Origin: JAQBDA01 sp041301185 | Lineage (GTDB): Bacteria > Chloroflexota > Anaerolineae > Anaerolineales > UBA4823 | Assembly: GCA_041301185.1 (NCBI GenBank) | Contig: JBFYSV010000303.1 | Span: 1 to 20,385, forward strand | Direction: 5' to 3' | DNA: 20,385 nucleotides | Part shown: positions 1 through 9,000 of the stretch, in pieces | Layout: each line of letters starts with the position of its first letter | How positions within the stretch are numbered: the first letter of the stretch is position 1 | Notes under the pieces: model-generated | Database searches by the model: none | What the model was told of the DNA's origin: nothing | Seen by the model: the letters and a program-made list of their open reading frames with translations, nothing else | Program-made: the position numbers and the translations under genes

Positions 1-1070
1 TTGCCTGGCTCGGCGAGCAAGCCGGCAATGGGCTGGTCTGCGCTCTCCGCGCTGAGCAAGCGCCGGCGGTCGCCCACGTCGCAGGAGACGAAGGGCACGC
101 CGCATGCCCAGATCTCGAATAGCTTGAGCGGCGAGCGCCCGCGGGCGGCGTCATCCTCCAGCACTGGGTCGATTGAGACGTGCGCCAGGTAGTAGTAACG
201 GGCTACCTGATCGGGCTGGATGCGCCCGCAGAAGCGGATGGCTTCCCCCAACCCCATATCCTTTGCCTGCTGCTGCAGGCGCGGGAAATCATCCCCGCCG
301 CCCACCACCAGCAGCACGGACTGCGACAGCTGGCGATGCACGAGTTCAAACGCCTCAAACAGCAGGTCCACCGGGTGCCCGGGGCGGCTCAGGCTGCCGA
401 TAAACGCCACCACCTGCTTTCCCTCCAGGCCAAGCTCAGCCCGAAGTCGTTCCAGGCTGGCAGGCTCGGGCGGGGTAAAGCGCCCCCGGTCGATGCCGTT
501 GGAGATATAGCTGATCCGTTGCGGGGAGATTCCCAGCCGTACCAGCCGGTCACGGGTGAAATAGGTGTTGGTGGTAATGTGCTGCGCCTGGAAGGGCATC
601 CGGTCTTCAAAGAAGACCACCCCCTGTTTCTGCCAGTCCGAGCCGAAATGTCCCACCCCGGCTTCATAGTCGTCGCAATCCAGGAACAGCCGTCGCCCGC
701 GCAGCGTTTTGGCTGCCAGCCCTGCCAGGCTGTTCATCGGGTGCGGCTTGCCGATATGGATAATATCAGCCTGGCTGGTGAGTGCCACCCGGCTAAGCTG
801 CCAGGTGGCTCTTGCCGTTACTGCCAGGAGACCAGCCGTGGAATAATACGTTTTCAGGCTGCCCTGCTTGCGAACGTGCATCGGGGCGACATAGCTGACC
901 CTTGCCCCGCCCAGATCGCTTTGGCGGGCTTGCAGCGTCTCGTAGGCGCTGTGCAGGGTGGCAATCTGCACCCGGTGTCCCAGGCGCGCCAGCTCGCGCC
1001 CCATCGGGGCGTAGCGCCCCAACCCGCTGGGGCTTTCCAGATCCTGGGTGAGCAAGAAGAGGATGTTCAC
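1..1070 (-). CDS. Family-4 glycosyltransferase, 3' end cut by window edge
   Basis: Reading leftward from a GTG at 1068-1070, 356 codons stay open to the window edge, so the C-terminus is missing. The N-terminus (VNILFLLTQDLESPSGLGRY) is a typical GT-B opening: a beta strand followed by a Gly-rich loop. The middle reads VVAFIGSLSRPGHPVDLLFE, the first strand of the nucleotide-sugar-binding C-terminal Rossmann fold, followed by LLVVGGGDDFPRL. Near the visible end, SPLKLFEIWACGVPFVSCDV holds the conserved acidic residue and small-residue turn of the GT4 family. It should transfer a sugar from an activated donor onto a growing surface glycan in the cytoplasm. The GTG overlaps the TGA of the upstream GT4 gene (GTGA), which indicates translational coupling. 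Donor and acceptor cannot be predicted. Family assignment is firm; the exact role is not. Confidence 0.86.
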   Translation of the reverse strand, partial: MNILFLLTQDLESPSGLGRYAPMGRELARLGHRVQIATLHSAYETLQARQSDLGGARVSYVAPMHVRKQGSLKTYYSTAGLLAVTARATWQLSRVALTSQADIIHIGKPHPMNSLAGLAAKTLRGRRLFLDCDDYEAGVGHFGSDWQKQGVVFFEDRMPFQAQHITTNTYFTRDRLVRLGISPQRISYISNGIDRGRFTPPEPASLERLRAELGLEGKQVVAFIGSLSRPGHPVDLLFEAFELVHRQLSQSVLLVVGGGDDFPRLQQQAKDMGLGEAIRFCGRIQPDQVARYYYLAHVSIDPVLEDDAARGRSPLKLFEIWACGVPFVSCDVGDRRRLLSAESADQPIAGLLAEPG

Positions 1071-2203
1071 CCCGCTGCCAGCTCCTCCAGATAGCGAGAG
1101 AATTCCTGCCCGATGTGGTCCAGGTCGAATTCTTCGCAGAAGAGCCGGTAGCCGTTTTCTGCCAGCCGCTGGCATAGATCGGGGTCAGCCTGCAGGCTAC
1201 GGATAGCCTCCGCCAGCGAACCCGCATCGCCTCGCTCGCACAGGTATAAGTGCTCTCCATGCACCAGGCTTTCCGGCAGGGCTGGCGTGCGGGCGCTGAC
1301 GACCGGCTTGCGCATCGCAAAGCCCTCGTAGATTTTGTTATTGTTGGTGAGCATATTCTGCATGGTGACGCCGAACACGCCCAGCACCAGGTCTGCGTTG
1401 GCGATATGCTCCGAAAGCTCCGGGCGCGGCAGCCAATCGATAAAGGTCAATTTCTTCAGGCGATATTTTCGTTCCAATGCCCATGCCTTGGCGTGCTCCG
1501 GTCCATCCCCCACCATCTCGAAGGCTACCCGCTCATCTTCCAAAAGGTGAGCCGCCTCCACGATGAACTCAACCCCGTGATTGGGGATATACGAGCCGTA
1601 GTAGATCACCCGGAATGGGTCTTGTGGGGTGCGTGGCTTGCCCTCCAGCGGGCTGAAGTAGCGCTGGTCTGCGCCAATCCGCACCAGGCGGAAGCGGCGC
1701 GGGTCGATGCCGTGTATCTCACGGAACCATTCGACGAAGCGCTCCGTGTCCAGGATGAGCAGGTTGGGCAGGCGGCAGGCGATGCGCTCGATCCAGCGGA
1801 TGGTACGCACCGTCAACGGGCTGCGGGCGGTAATGTTGCGCTCGGTAGCAATTAAATACAACGAGTTGAGCACGTCCCAGACCAGTGGCTTGCCGCGCAG
1901 GCTTGCCAGGATGCGCGCCAGGAATACGTCGAAATGCCCCGGGTATCCCACCACCAGGACGTCGTAAGCACCAACCTGGCGGTATTTACCCAGCAGCTGC
2001 CCGTAGGTTCTCAGCACCCGCCACCAGAAGGCAGGCCGCATCCAGCCGCCGCTGGCGGTTTGCACTCGGTCTTCTACTCCCTGCCACAGGGCGGCATGGC
2101 ATTCCACCACCTGCATCCCGGCGCGGCGCAGGCCTTCGATCAGGATCTGGTTGCGGGCATACTCGGCGCGGTACGTGCCAAAATAGCAAATACGCAGGCT
2201 CAT
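1067..2203 (-). CDS. Family-4 glycosyltransferase
   Basis: This 378-residue protein begins MSLRICYFGTYRAEYARNQ, a GT-B N-terminal strand and loop. The Rossmann half starts at FRVIYYGSYIPNHGVEF, and EMVGDGPEH is the usual nucleotide-sugar-binding stretch. The C-terminal signature KIYEGFAMRKPVVSARTPAL carries the expected Glu and small-residue turn. Length matches the family. An in-frame ATG 24 bases upstream exists, but the start at 2203 is preferred because it gives an ATGA overlap with the preceding gene, with GAGGTG about 10 bases before it. The protein has no signal peptide or obvious membrane helix, so it should act at the cytoplasmic face. It lies between a GT-C-like membrane protein and a second GT4, consistent with assembly of a lipid-linked or surface glycan. 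Substrate unknown. Confidence 0.9.
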   Translation of the reverse strand: MSLRICYFGTYRAEYARNQILIEGLRRAGMQVVECHAALWQGVEDRVQTASGGWMRPAFWWRVLRTYGQLLGKYRQVGAYDVLVVGYPGHFDVFLARILASLRGKPLVWDVLNSLYLIATERNITARSPLTVRTIRWIERIACRLPNLLILDTERFVEWFREIHGIDPRRFRLVRIGADQRYFSPLEGKPRTPQDPFRVIYYGSYIPNHGVEFIVEAAHLLEDERVAFEMVGDGPEHAKAWALERKYRLKKLTFIDWLPRPELSEHIANADLVLGVFGVTMQNMLTNNNKIYEGFAMRKPVVSARTPALPESLVHGEHLYLCERGDAGSLAEAIRSLQADPDLCQRLAENGYRLFCEEFDLDHIGQEFSRYLEELAAG

Positions 2204-4818
2204 TCCGGCAGCACCTCGAAGATCCACACCCGGTCCTGCCGGTACACCGGGCGGTAGTGTGGGCTGGCTTGGATTGCCCCCAGGTCGAAGTTAAACTGTC
2301 CGAAGTGGCTGACGCTGCCCTGTTGCTGCCCGATATACACGTGGCTGACCCCGCGCTCGCTCAGCTCGTCCAGCACATCCGGATGGTCAATCCCTTTGGC
2401 TTCGATTTCCTTGTATAAGCTGTTGATCCAATCCTGATAGCCGGGCCAGGGTTCTTCTTCAAAGGAGTAGTTCATAGGGGGGATGGTCGTCTGCCGCCCG
2501 GCAAGCAATGGAAGCCACCAGCCTCCGTCCGTGCCGACCGCCGCCGTCTCATAGAAAGCCAGGTGACCGTTGACCAGCAAACGCGCCTCGGACGGCAGGT
2601 TAGCCTCGATCCACTGGTAGGCGCGCAGGTCGGGCGGTAGCACCAGGGCGTGTTCAGGGATATCCACGTCGCCCAGGCGCAGCCAGGCGCCCCACAACCC
2701 GCAGGCAACTACCACCAGCGCCAGGACCGGGTTCAACAGGCGGCGCCATCCGGCGGGCTTTTGGAGAGCGGGCTGATCCAAAACCTCTGCCTGGGTGGTG
2801 ACAGAGTCCGGGATGGCAGGCTGCTTGCCCCATCCTGCCAGAATCCAGCCGGCTGCCGCGCCAAAATACAGCCCGGCTGGGATATAGGCCGCGATCAGCA
2901 CGGCGAAGGCCGAGATAGCGCCGCTCCCGGGCAGACCGTACCAGCCAGGCTCCCCGGCGATCCACACCAGCCACCACCAAACGCTCACAAGCAAGATGCC
3001 CCGCTCTCGGCGCCACAGACCCCAACCGATCAGCACCGGCAGGAGCACCCACACCCATGCCGGCAGGTAGGCGAACAGGTCGCCCACCGTTGCGGTCACG
3101 CTGGCGGTGGCTTCGGCTGCCTCGGCGGCGCTCTCTGCCACCTGGGTTGCCGGGGCTGCCAGGGTAGCGCTGAAGATATCCAGGATGCGCCCGGCAAAGA
3201 CGTGCACCAGCCAGGGCAGGAACAGCAACCCGGCGATGGCAGAAACGATCAGCGCCCGGCTGAGGATCGCCTTCCAGGTGCCGCGCCGCATCGCAACCAG
3301 GCAGTAGGCTGCCACGAACAAAGCCGCCAGGATCACCACCCGCAAATGGGTCAGCGCCAGCCCAGATAAAGCCAGCCCGGCTAGCAGCGGCAGCTGCCAG
3401 CGGCCTTTCCCCCCGTCGAAATACTCCCAGACCAGGTACACCCCAACCACCAGGATCACCTGCCCGGCAAGCTGGGTATAGCGTCCCCAATTGACGTAAA
3501 ACATCGGCATGGGCGAAAGTAAGCCTGCCAGCAGCACAGCGATCACGCCCGCCCACGGGTTACGTCCCAGGCGCAGCGCCAGCGGGTACAGGCTGATCAC
3601 CGCCAGCGCATTGACGATCTGCCCGGTCCACAGGGTGGCGGAGGACAGGTCCAGAGCGGTCAGGTAGTGCAGGCCGGCTGCCAGGGTGTGGAATCCAAAG
3701 TGGTAGGTGAAGGTCTGCATGTCGGCATACGGCGCCCAGGAGTTGAACAGCCCGCCGTGGTCTACCAGCAGCTGCGCCACCAGGCTGTGGTGATACGAAT
3801 CGCCCCACATCGGGATTGCCAGGGTGCGCAACGGCCAGAAACGGCTGGCAAAAATCAGCACAACCAGCCCCAGGAATGCCAGGTCTGCTGCAGCGGGGGG
3901 GTGGAGCATCTCCCGCCAGCCCGGCCTGGGTGCAGGGCGATTCCGGAAACCCAGCAAGGTATTAATCCCCAGGTAGACCAGCGCCAGCGAGGCGGGCAGC
4001 CAGGCATACAACCCTCCCAGATGCAACCCAAGCAGGTCGGTGTACAGGTACAACAACGGGTAAAGCGCCAGGCTGATCCCACCCGCCAGGGCCAGTTTCT
4101 CCGGCCAACGGCGCTCACCCCATTTTAGGTACAGTAAATTCAACAGCGCCCAGCCGGGCAAGATATACAGGGCACAGCCGGCAGCCAGCAACCCCAGCCA
4201 GAACCCGATCTCGCCCAGCACGCCCAGGGCGGCCTGGCGCGGGTCGTAGATCAGGCGAAAAGCGAGCTGGGCGTCGTCTTCGGGCAGGTCGTTTTTGTAT
4301 GCCGAGCCGTTGGTGTAGGTATCTCCCGGGGCGATGGCTACCTGGTAGCTGCCTTCACCCACCAGTTCCAGGCGCAGGTAGTAATCCTCCCGGGCGGAAT
4401 CGCTGAGCGGCGGAAACCGGAAACGCACGTAGCCTTTTTGGGTGATTTTCTCCGCTGCCAGGCTTGCCTGGCGAACGGCCTCGCCATCCAGGGGGTTATC
4501 AGAGAGTACCAGGCGGATCTCGCCCTGCCCGGGGATTTCCGGGCGGATATAGACAGCAATGCTTTGCAGGCCGTCGTAGCGGGCGGAGAAGGTCTGCCCG
4601 ACGGTTTTACCCGCCTCCAGGGGCAGGAAGGCGGTGATCTTCACCTGCTCGGGCTGCACCACTGGCGAGCAGCCCGCCAGCAGGGCAGCCAGCAAAAACA
4701 GCGCCAGCAGGCTAGCGGTTACTCTCAAGGAGGGGATTCTGCCGGGGGCGCCAAACAGCCCCCGGGCGAGCGTGGCTGGGGCGGGTGAGGTCTGGGTCAG
4801 GCGCGCAGGCCGGGTCAT
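2200..4818 (-). CDS. Large polytopic GT-C-like membrane protein with C-terminal soluble domain
   Basis: 872 residues. Residues 33-50 are a hydrophobic segment ending LLAGC, which resembles a lipobox (C50), though the 32 residues before it are long for a lipoprotein signal. Residues 51-195 look like an exported beta-rich domain. From about 200 to 710 the chain is a run of hydrophobic helices. The first outer loop carries W338GDSYHH, an Asp in the position expected for GT-C enzymes that use polyprenyl-phosphate sugars (PMT/GT39-like and related DUF families). Residues 730-872 form a soluble tail (for example RGVSHVYIGQQQG) like that of YfhO- or PTPS-related-type membrane proteins. It probably adds a sugar on the outer face of the membrane, using a lipid-linked sugar made by the upstream GT2. 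The gap to that gene is 30 bases. Exact family uncertain. Confidence 0.75.
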   Translation of the reverse strand: MTRPARLTQTSPAPATLARGLFGAPGRIPSLRVTASLLALFLLAALLAGCSPVVQPEQVKITAFLPLEAGKTVGQTFSARYDGLQSIAVYIRPEIPGQGEIRLVLSDNPLDGEAVRQASLAAEKITQKGYVRFRFPPLSDSAREDYYLRLELVGEGSYQVAIAPGDTYTNGSAYKNDLPEDDAQLAFRLIYDPRQAALGVLGEIGFWLGLLAAGCALYILPGWALLNLLYLKWGERRWPEKLALAGGISLALYPLLYLYTDLLGLHLGGLYAWLPASLALVYLGINTLLGFRNRPAPRPGWREMLHPPAAADLAFLGLVVLIFASRFWPLRTLAIPMWGDSYHHSLVAQLLVDHGGLFNSWAPYADMQTFTYHFGFHTLAAGLHYLTALDLSSATLWTGQIVNALAVISLYPLALRLGRNPWAGVIAVLLAGLLSPMPMFYVNWGRYTQLAGQVILVVGVYLVWEYFDGGKGRWQLPLLAGLALSGLALTHLRVVILAALFVAAYCLVAMRRGTWKAILSRALIVSAIAGLLFLPWLVHVFAGRILDIFSATLAAPATQVAESAAEAAEATASVTATVGDLFAYLPAWVWVLLPVLIGWGLWRRERGILLVSVWWWLVWIAGEPGWYGLPGSGAISAFAVLIAAYIPAGLYFGAAAGWILAGWGKQPAIPDSVTTQAEVLDQPALQKPAGWRRLLNPVLALVVVACGLWGAWLRLGDVDIPEHALVLPPDLRAYQWIEANLPSEARLLVNGHLAFYETAAVGTDGGWWLPLLAGRQTTIPPMNYSFEEEPWPGYQDWINSLYKEIEAKGIDHPDVLDELSERGVSHVYIGQQQGSVSHFGQFNFDLGAIQASPHYRPVYRQDRVWIFEVLPE

Positions 4819-4848
4819 CGGGCAGGCTCTTTCCGGAGGGGGATCAGG

Positions 4849-5880
4849 TCAGCGCGGCGCGGCTGGACCACGCGGGGGATCGCTTTCCAGAGCATCGCCT
4901 GGGGTGCGGTGTGGGGTGCGCTCGATTTGCTCCAGCTCCATGCTTCGCAGGCGGTAGAGCACTTCTTCCAGGATCTTCCGGTTGAACGCGATCAGGTCTG
5001 CCACCAGCCCGATCAGCAGCACCTGGAATCCGACGATCAGCAGAGCCGATGCCAGGATGACGGATTGGATCAGCCCGGCGCCGGTTTGCAGGATATAGTT
5101 CAGGTAAAGGAAGCGTAGCCCCAGCAGCGCTCCAATAGAGATCATCAGGACGCCAATGGCAGTGAACACTCGCAGCGGGCGGTACATAGTATAGGCTCTT
5201 AATATCGTGGCGGTCGAATTTGCCAGGTAATGCGGGATGCTGCGCATCAGCCGTGATGGCCGGGTCTGTGGATTGGTGCGCACCGGCACATATTCAACTG
5301 CCATGCGCCGCGCCCCTGCCTGGATCAGGGTCTCCAGGGTGTACGAGTATTCGCTCAGCACCAGGGTGCGCAGTGCAGCCTGGCGGCTGATGGCGCGAAA
5401 ACCGCTGGTGGCGTCGGGGGTCTTGACGCCGGATGCCTGGGCGATCACCCAGCTCCCAAAGCGCTGCAAAGCGCGCTTGAGGGGCGAGAACTCGTACAGG
5501 GTTGCCACCCCCCGGTCGCCCACCACCAGGTCGGCTCGCCCGGCGAGGATCGGTTCCACCAGGCGTTGAATGTCCTCCGCCTGGTACTGGTTATCGGCAT
5601 CCGTGTTGACGATCAGGTCAGCGCCGTGCTTCAGGCTGTTCTCCAGCCCGGCAACAAACCCCACCGCCAGCCCAGAATGGCGCGGCAGGCGCACCACATG
5701 GTGCACGCCCGCCTGACTGGCAACCGCCGCGGTGTCATCGCGGCTGCCATCGTCGATCACCAGGTATTCGATTTGGTCGATGCCGGCAAGCTGCCGGGGT
5801 AGCGCTGCCACAGTCTGCGGCAGGGTGGCGGCTTCGTTATAGCAAGGGATCTGGATGATCAGTTTCACAGGTCGCGCCAT
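4849..5880 (-). CDS. Family-2 glycosyltransferase, DPM1-like polyprenyl-phosphate glycosyltransferase
   Basis: 343 residues from an ATG at 5880 (MARPVKLIIQIPCYNEAATL). The frame stays open 35 codons further upstream, but that extension is polar, unlike the family, and would cross the likely promoter. GT2 hallmarks are present: PCYNEAATL, IDDGSRDDT (43-50), and NTDADNQ (92-98), which holds the metal-binding DxD. FRAISRQAA near 161 follows the usual acceptor-side pattern. Two membrane helices follow at about 238-258 and 271-296, with a charged cytoplasmic tail. This layout matches dolichol/undecaprenyl-phosphate hexose synthases, which charge a lipid carrier for GT-C enzymes. The next gene downstream is exactly such a membrane protein, which supports the pairing. 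Sugar identity unknown. Confidence 0.88.
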   Translation of the reverse strand: MARPVKLIIQIPCYNEAATLPQTVAALPRQLAGIDQIEYLVIDDGSRDDTAAVASQAGVHHVVRLPRHSGLAVGFVAGLENSLKHGADLIVNTDADNQYQAEDIQRLVEPILAGRADLVVGDRGVATLYEFSPLKRALQRFGSWVIAQASGVKTPDATSGFRAISRQAALRTLVLSEYSYTLETLIQAGARRMAVEYVPVRTNPQTRPSRLMRSIPHYLANSTATILRAYTMYRPLRVFTAIGVLMISIGALLGLRFLYLNYILQTGAGLIQSVILASALLIVGFQVLLIGLVADLIAFNRKILEEVLYRLRSMELEQIERTPHRTPGDALESDPPRGPAAPR

Positions 5881-5929
5881 CCGGCTTCGCCAGGTTTTTT
5901 CATGGGCTGCGGCGGTAACAACCACGGGT

Positions 5930-5938
5930 AGTATACCA
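5930..5938 (-). promoter_or_regulatory. Extended -10 promoter element for glycan operon
   Basis: On the minus strand the sequence reads TGGTATACT, an extended -10 (TGn plus TATACT). No recognisable -35 hexamer lies 16-18 bases further upstream, as is common for extended -10 promoters. Transcription would begin about 45 bases before the GT2 start codon. The same TGGTATAAT pattern occurs twice in the 11.9-kb intergenic region, which adds weight. Confidence 0.5.
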
Positions 5939-5962
5939 TGCGAGCGTGTTAAGCGATCCTTT

Positions 5963-6032
5963 ACCACAGAGAACGCAGAGTTCACAGAGATTCCAATAGA
6001 AATTGCTCTGTGTTCTCCGTGAACTCTGTGGT
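5963..6032. repeat. 70-bp inverted repeat built of 9-bp units
   Basis: The outer arms are a perfect 9-bp match (ACCACAGAG at 5963-5971 and CTCTGTGGT at 6024-6032). The arms continue to 27 bp each with 21 matching positions, around a 16-bp AT-rich loop. Each arm is itself three 9-mers ending in CAGAG or GGAG: ACCACAGAG, AACGCAGAG, TTCACAGAG. It lies between the stop codon of the M23 gene and the promoter of the glycan operon, so it could fold in the M23 mRNA as a 3' structure. Similar ACCACAGAG repeats are scattered in many bacterial genomes; whether this one is dispersed in this genome cannot be seen here. Confidence 0.75.
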
Positions 6033-6067
6033 TGTATCCTCAACACAAGCCCACACACAGAATCAGG

Positions 6068-9000
6068 CTATTTCTGTACAAAAGGCATAAAGTAGCGATA
6101 GGCGTTGCTGATGGTCAAGCGGTAGCGTACGTCGCTGCCGGCAGCATCCCCCTCCAGGTGGGTGAGCTGCAGATACACCACCCCGTCTGCTGTGGTGTTC
6201 CACTCGAGCTGGACCGGCTGGTCAAAGCCCGGCGCCTGAGCCTGGCTCAGCAGGGTCGTGCCATCGGCTGCATACAGGCGCAGCAGGTTCGCAGCCCCGC
6301 CGGAGAGGGGTGTGGCGGTGATGATCAGGCGCTGCTTCCCTTTGACGCTGATCTTGACCCAGTCCACGTCGTTCAACCCGCCCGAGCCGGTCTGCGGGTT
6401 GCAGAAATTGTGCTCCTGGATCGCGCTCACCCCACTGGCAGAGCTGGCGCTGCTGGGGAAATTGTCGTTTTCGTATCCGTCCAGGGTCGGGCAGATATCT
6501 GCCGGGATGCTGACGGTCGCCTCAGCCGAAGCCAGGTAGCTCTCCGTGTTGCCCAGCCGGTCGACGCCCCGCAGGCGGAAGCCGTAGGTGTGGCCTTTCT
6601 CAACAACTGCCCAGGTTTCCTCTAGCTGGGGATCGATATTGCTGTTCCAGTCCTGCCAGTCCCCGGAGTCTACCTGCACCTGCATCTCGTAATGGTCTAT
6701 GCCCGCCAGGTTGTCGCTCCCCGACCACTTCAGGTGCACTGCGGTGCTCTTTTGAGAGGTTGGCAGGGGTTGCAAGGATGTGACCGGCGCAGTGCGGTCG
6801 ATCGCCATGCCCCAGATTGCCGCACCGCTCCAGCTGCCCGCCCAATCGTACGCTTTAATATAGATGGCAATATCGCGCTGCTCTGCCAGCAGGCTGGTGT
6901 CGAACGCGTAGCTCCAGCCATCGTCGCCAACCCAGTCCGCGCCGAGCAGTACCCAGTTCGAAGCCAGCCAGTCGCCGGAGTGCCAGTAAAACTCCACGTG
7001 GCTGATCCCGTCCACCGCCAGTTGCGATACCCCGCTTGTGCTTTGTGCCGAGACGACGATGGTCGTTTCGGCTGGCAAGAAGGTGCCGCCAGGAGGGGAT
7101 GAGATGGATGCGCTGGGCCGGTCGCTGCCCTGGATCAGGTTAAGCGTGTAGGTGTACGCCTCGCCGCCCACGCTTGGTTGGTTCCAGGCGCGCAGCTTGA
7201 TATAGAACGTCCCGCTGCGCAGGATGCGATACCCCACGTACGAATCGGTGCGCGAGCCGTTCACCTGGTCGTCATTGCTTGCCAGCACGGAGCTCCCGTC
7301 GCTATCCAGCAGGAACAGCATCGTATCCAGTTCAGAGCCGGTGTACTGCGCCTGGGTCGAGATGCCCACCTGGTCTCCGGCGTTGGCGGTGAACTTGTAA
7401 TAATCCAGGTCGCCGTTCGGGCAGATGACGCCCTGGGTGCTGCTGTTCAGGTTGATGGCAATCGCGGCTGCCGGGGTGTTGTTGGGCTCGTTGGTGCTGC
7501 CGCATTGGTCCGGCGCCTGGCTGGTAATGGAGAAATCGTCGATGAACCAGCCCTTGAAATTATTGGCCTGGGCGTCGAGGGTTTCGAAGTGGAAACGCAC
7601 CCGGATCGTCTTCCCGCTATACCCAGACAGGTTGACTGCCGGGCTTTGCAGCCAGATATTGGGCGGGTCGTCCGAGAGCTGGAGCACATCTTGAAATGGC
7701 CCGTTGTTGGCAGAGATTTGCACCCAGCGCCGGTCCCAATGCACGCCTGCCGATTCGGTCTCATACAGGTACCAGAAGCGCAGGTAGTAGGCTCCACTGG
7801 TAGGGATGCTGATCGGCGGTGAGCTGATCTGCCCAGCATTCGGCGCGCCGGTGTCATAATTGTTATCGCCGCCGGACGGCTCGTAACCCCAGCTTACCGT
7901 CCCACCGCCGGTATGGTTCTGGTTGGCGGTCTGGTCCCAGTTGCTGCTATTGCTCCAGCCGTTATAGCCATCCTCCATATCGTCGGAGAATGGCAGGTTG
8001 CGGGTGGTGGCAGTGACGGATTTGGAGGTGATGCTCAGGCTGCGCGCCTCGCTCCAGGCGCTCTCGCCAGCCGCGTTGCGAGCTTTCACCTGCCAGCTGT
8101 GGGTTGTGGCAGTCAATACTCCGGTATGCAAAGCTGAACCTGCCTGCCAGGGCTGCTCGACTCCGTCCAGCTTGACCTTGAACTCGGTCGCCCCGCCGGC
8201 GTCTTCCCATGCCAGGACAGCGCTATCCTCAGAGGTAAAGCCGGAATAGCCGCTCGCCGGCCAGGCAAGGCGCGGGGTGAGCGGGGGATTGCCCCTTGAG
8301 CGCACCCGCACCGACGCGACCTTATCTGCGCCAATCCGGTTGTCAGCCAGGTGGCTGTCATTCTGGGCCAGGGTCTCACCGCGCCCGGTCAGGTCATCGT
8401 TGTCATACAAGGTTGCCAGCACGTTGGCGCCTACCAGGATCGAGGCGGCGTTGTTCACGCCAAGCGTACCCAGGTCTGCTGAGCCGGTATGGTCACCTGC
8501 ACCGAGGGTCACGCAAGCCCCACCGAAATCTGGCTCGCCAAACAGGGCGACCTGATCGGCGCCCGGGGCGCAAGCCGGGGCGGGCGGCGGGCATTCGTAT
8601 TGCTTGAGCACGTGCCGCAAGCCGGGCAAGCCGCTGGCATAATTGCCGTCCAGGTCGCGGATCTCCAGCGACAGGCTCAGCGGGCCGTCTGGCACCTGGT
8701 TGCTGCACACATCCCAGCCATACGAGAATGGCGAGGTGGTAAAGGAGGGTCCGATAGCCTTCCAGCTTCCATCGTAGTAAGCTTTGAAGCGCACGCTCGC
8801 CAGCCCGGTGTCATCCGCAGCCCACCCGGAAAGGTTGAGGGTGGTGCTTTGCAGGGTGGTCCCTTGCTGGGGGGCGGTCATATCGCCGCGGGGCAGGTTC
8901 GGCGGATCGTGGACGATGTTGCCAGAGACATATGCTGAGCGGTAGGTCTGGCATACATCGGTTACTTTGCAGTACGGGGCGTCGACTGTCACCCGCGGCC

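Noticed and set aside
180..1094. Long plus-strand open frame of 304 codons opposite the first GT4 gene.
   Set aside because: No family likeness, low-complexity Pro/Gln/Arg composition, and the minus strand holds a clear GT4 in the same region.
2654..3556. 300-codon minus-strand frame within the membrane-protein gene.
   Set aside because: It is a frame-shifted shadow of the real gene, with Arg/Gly-rich composition.
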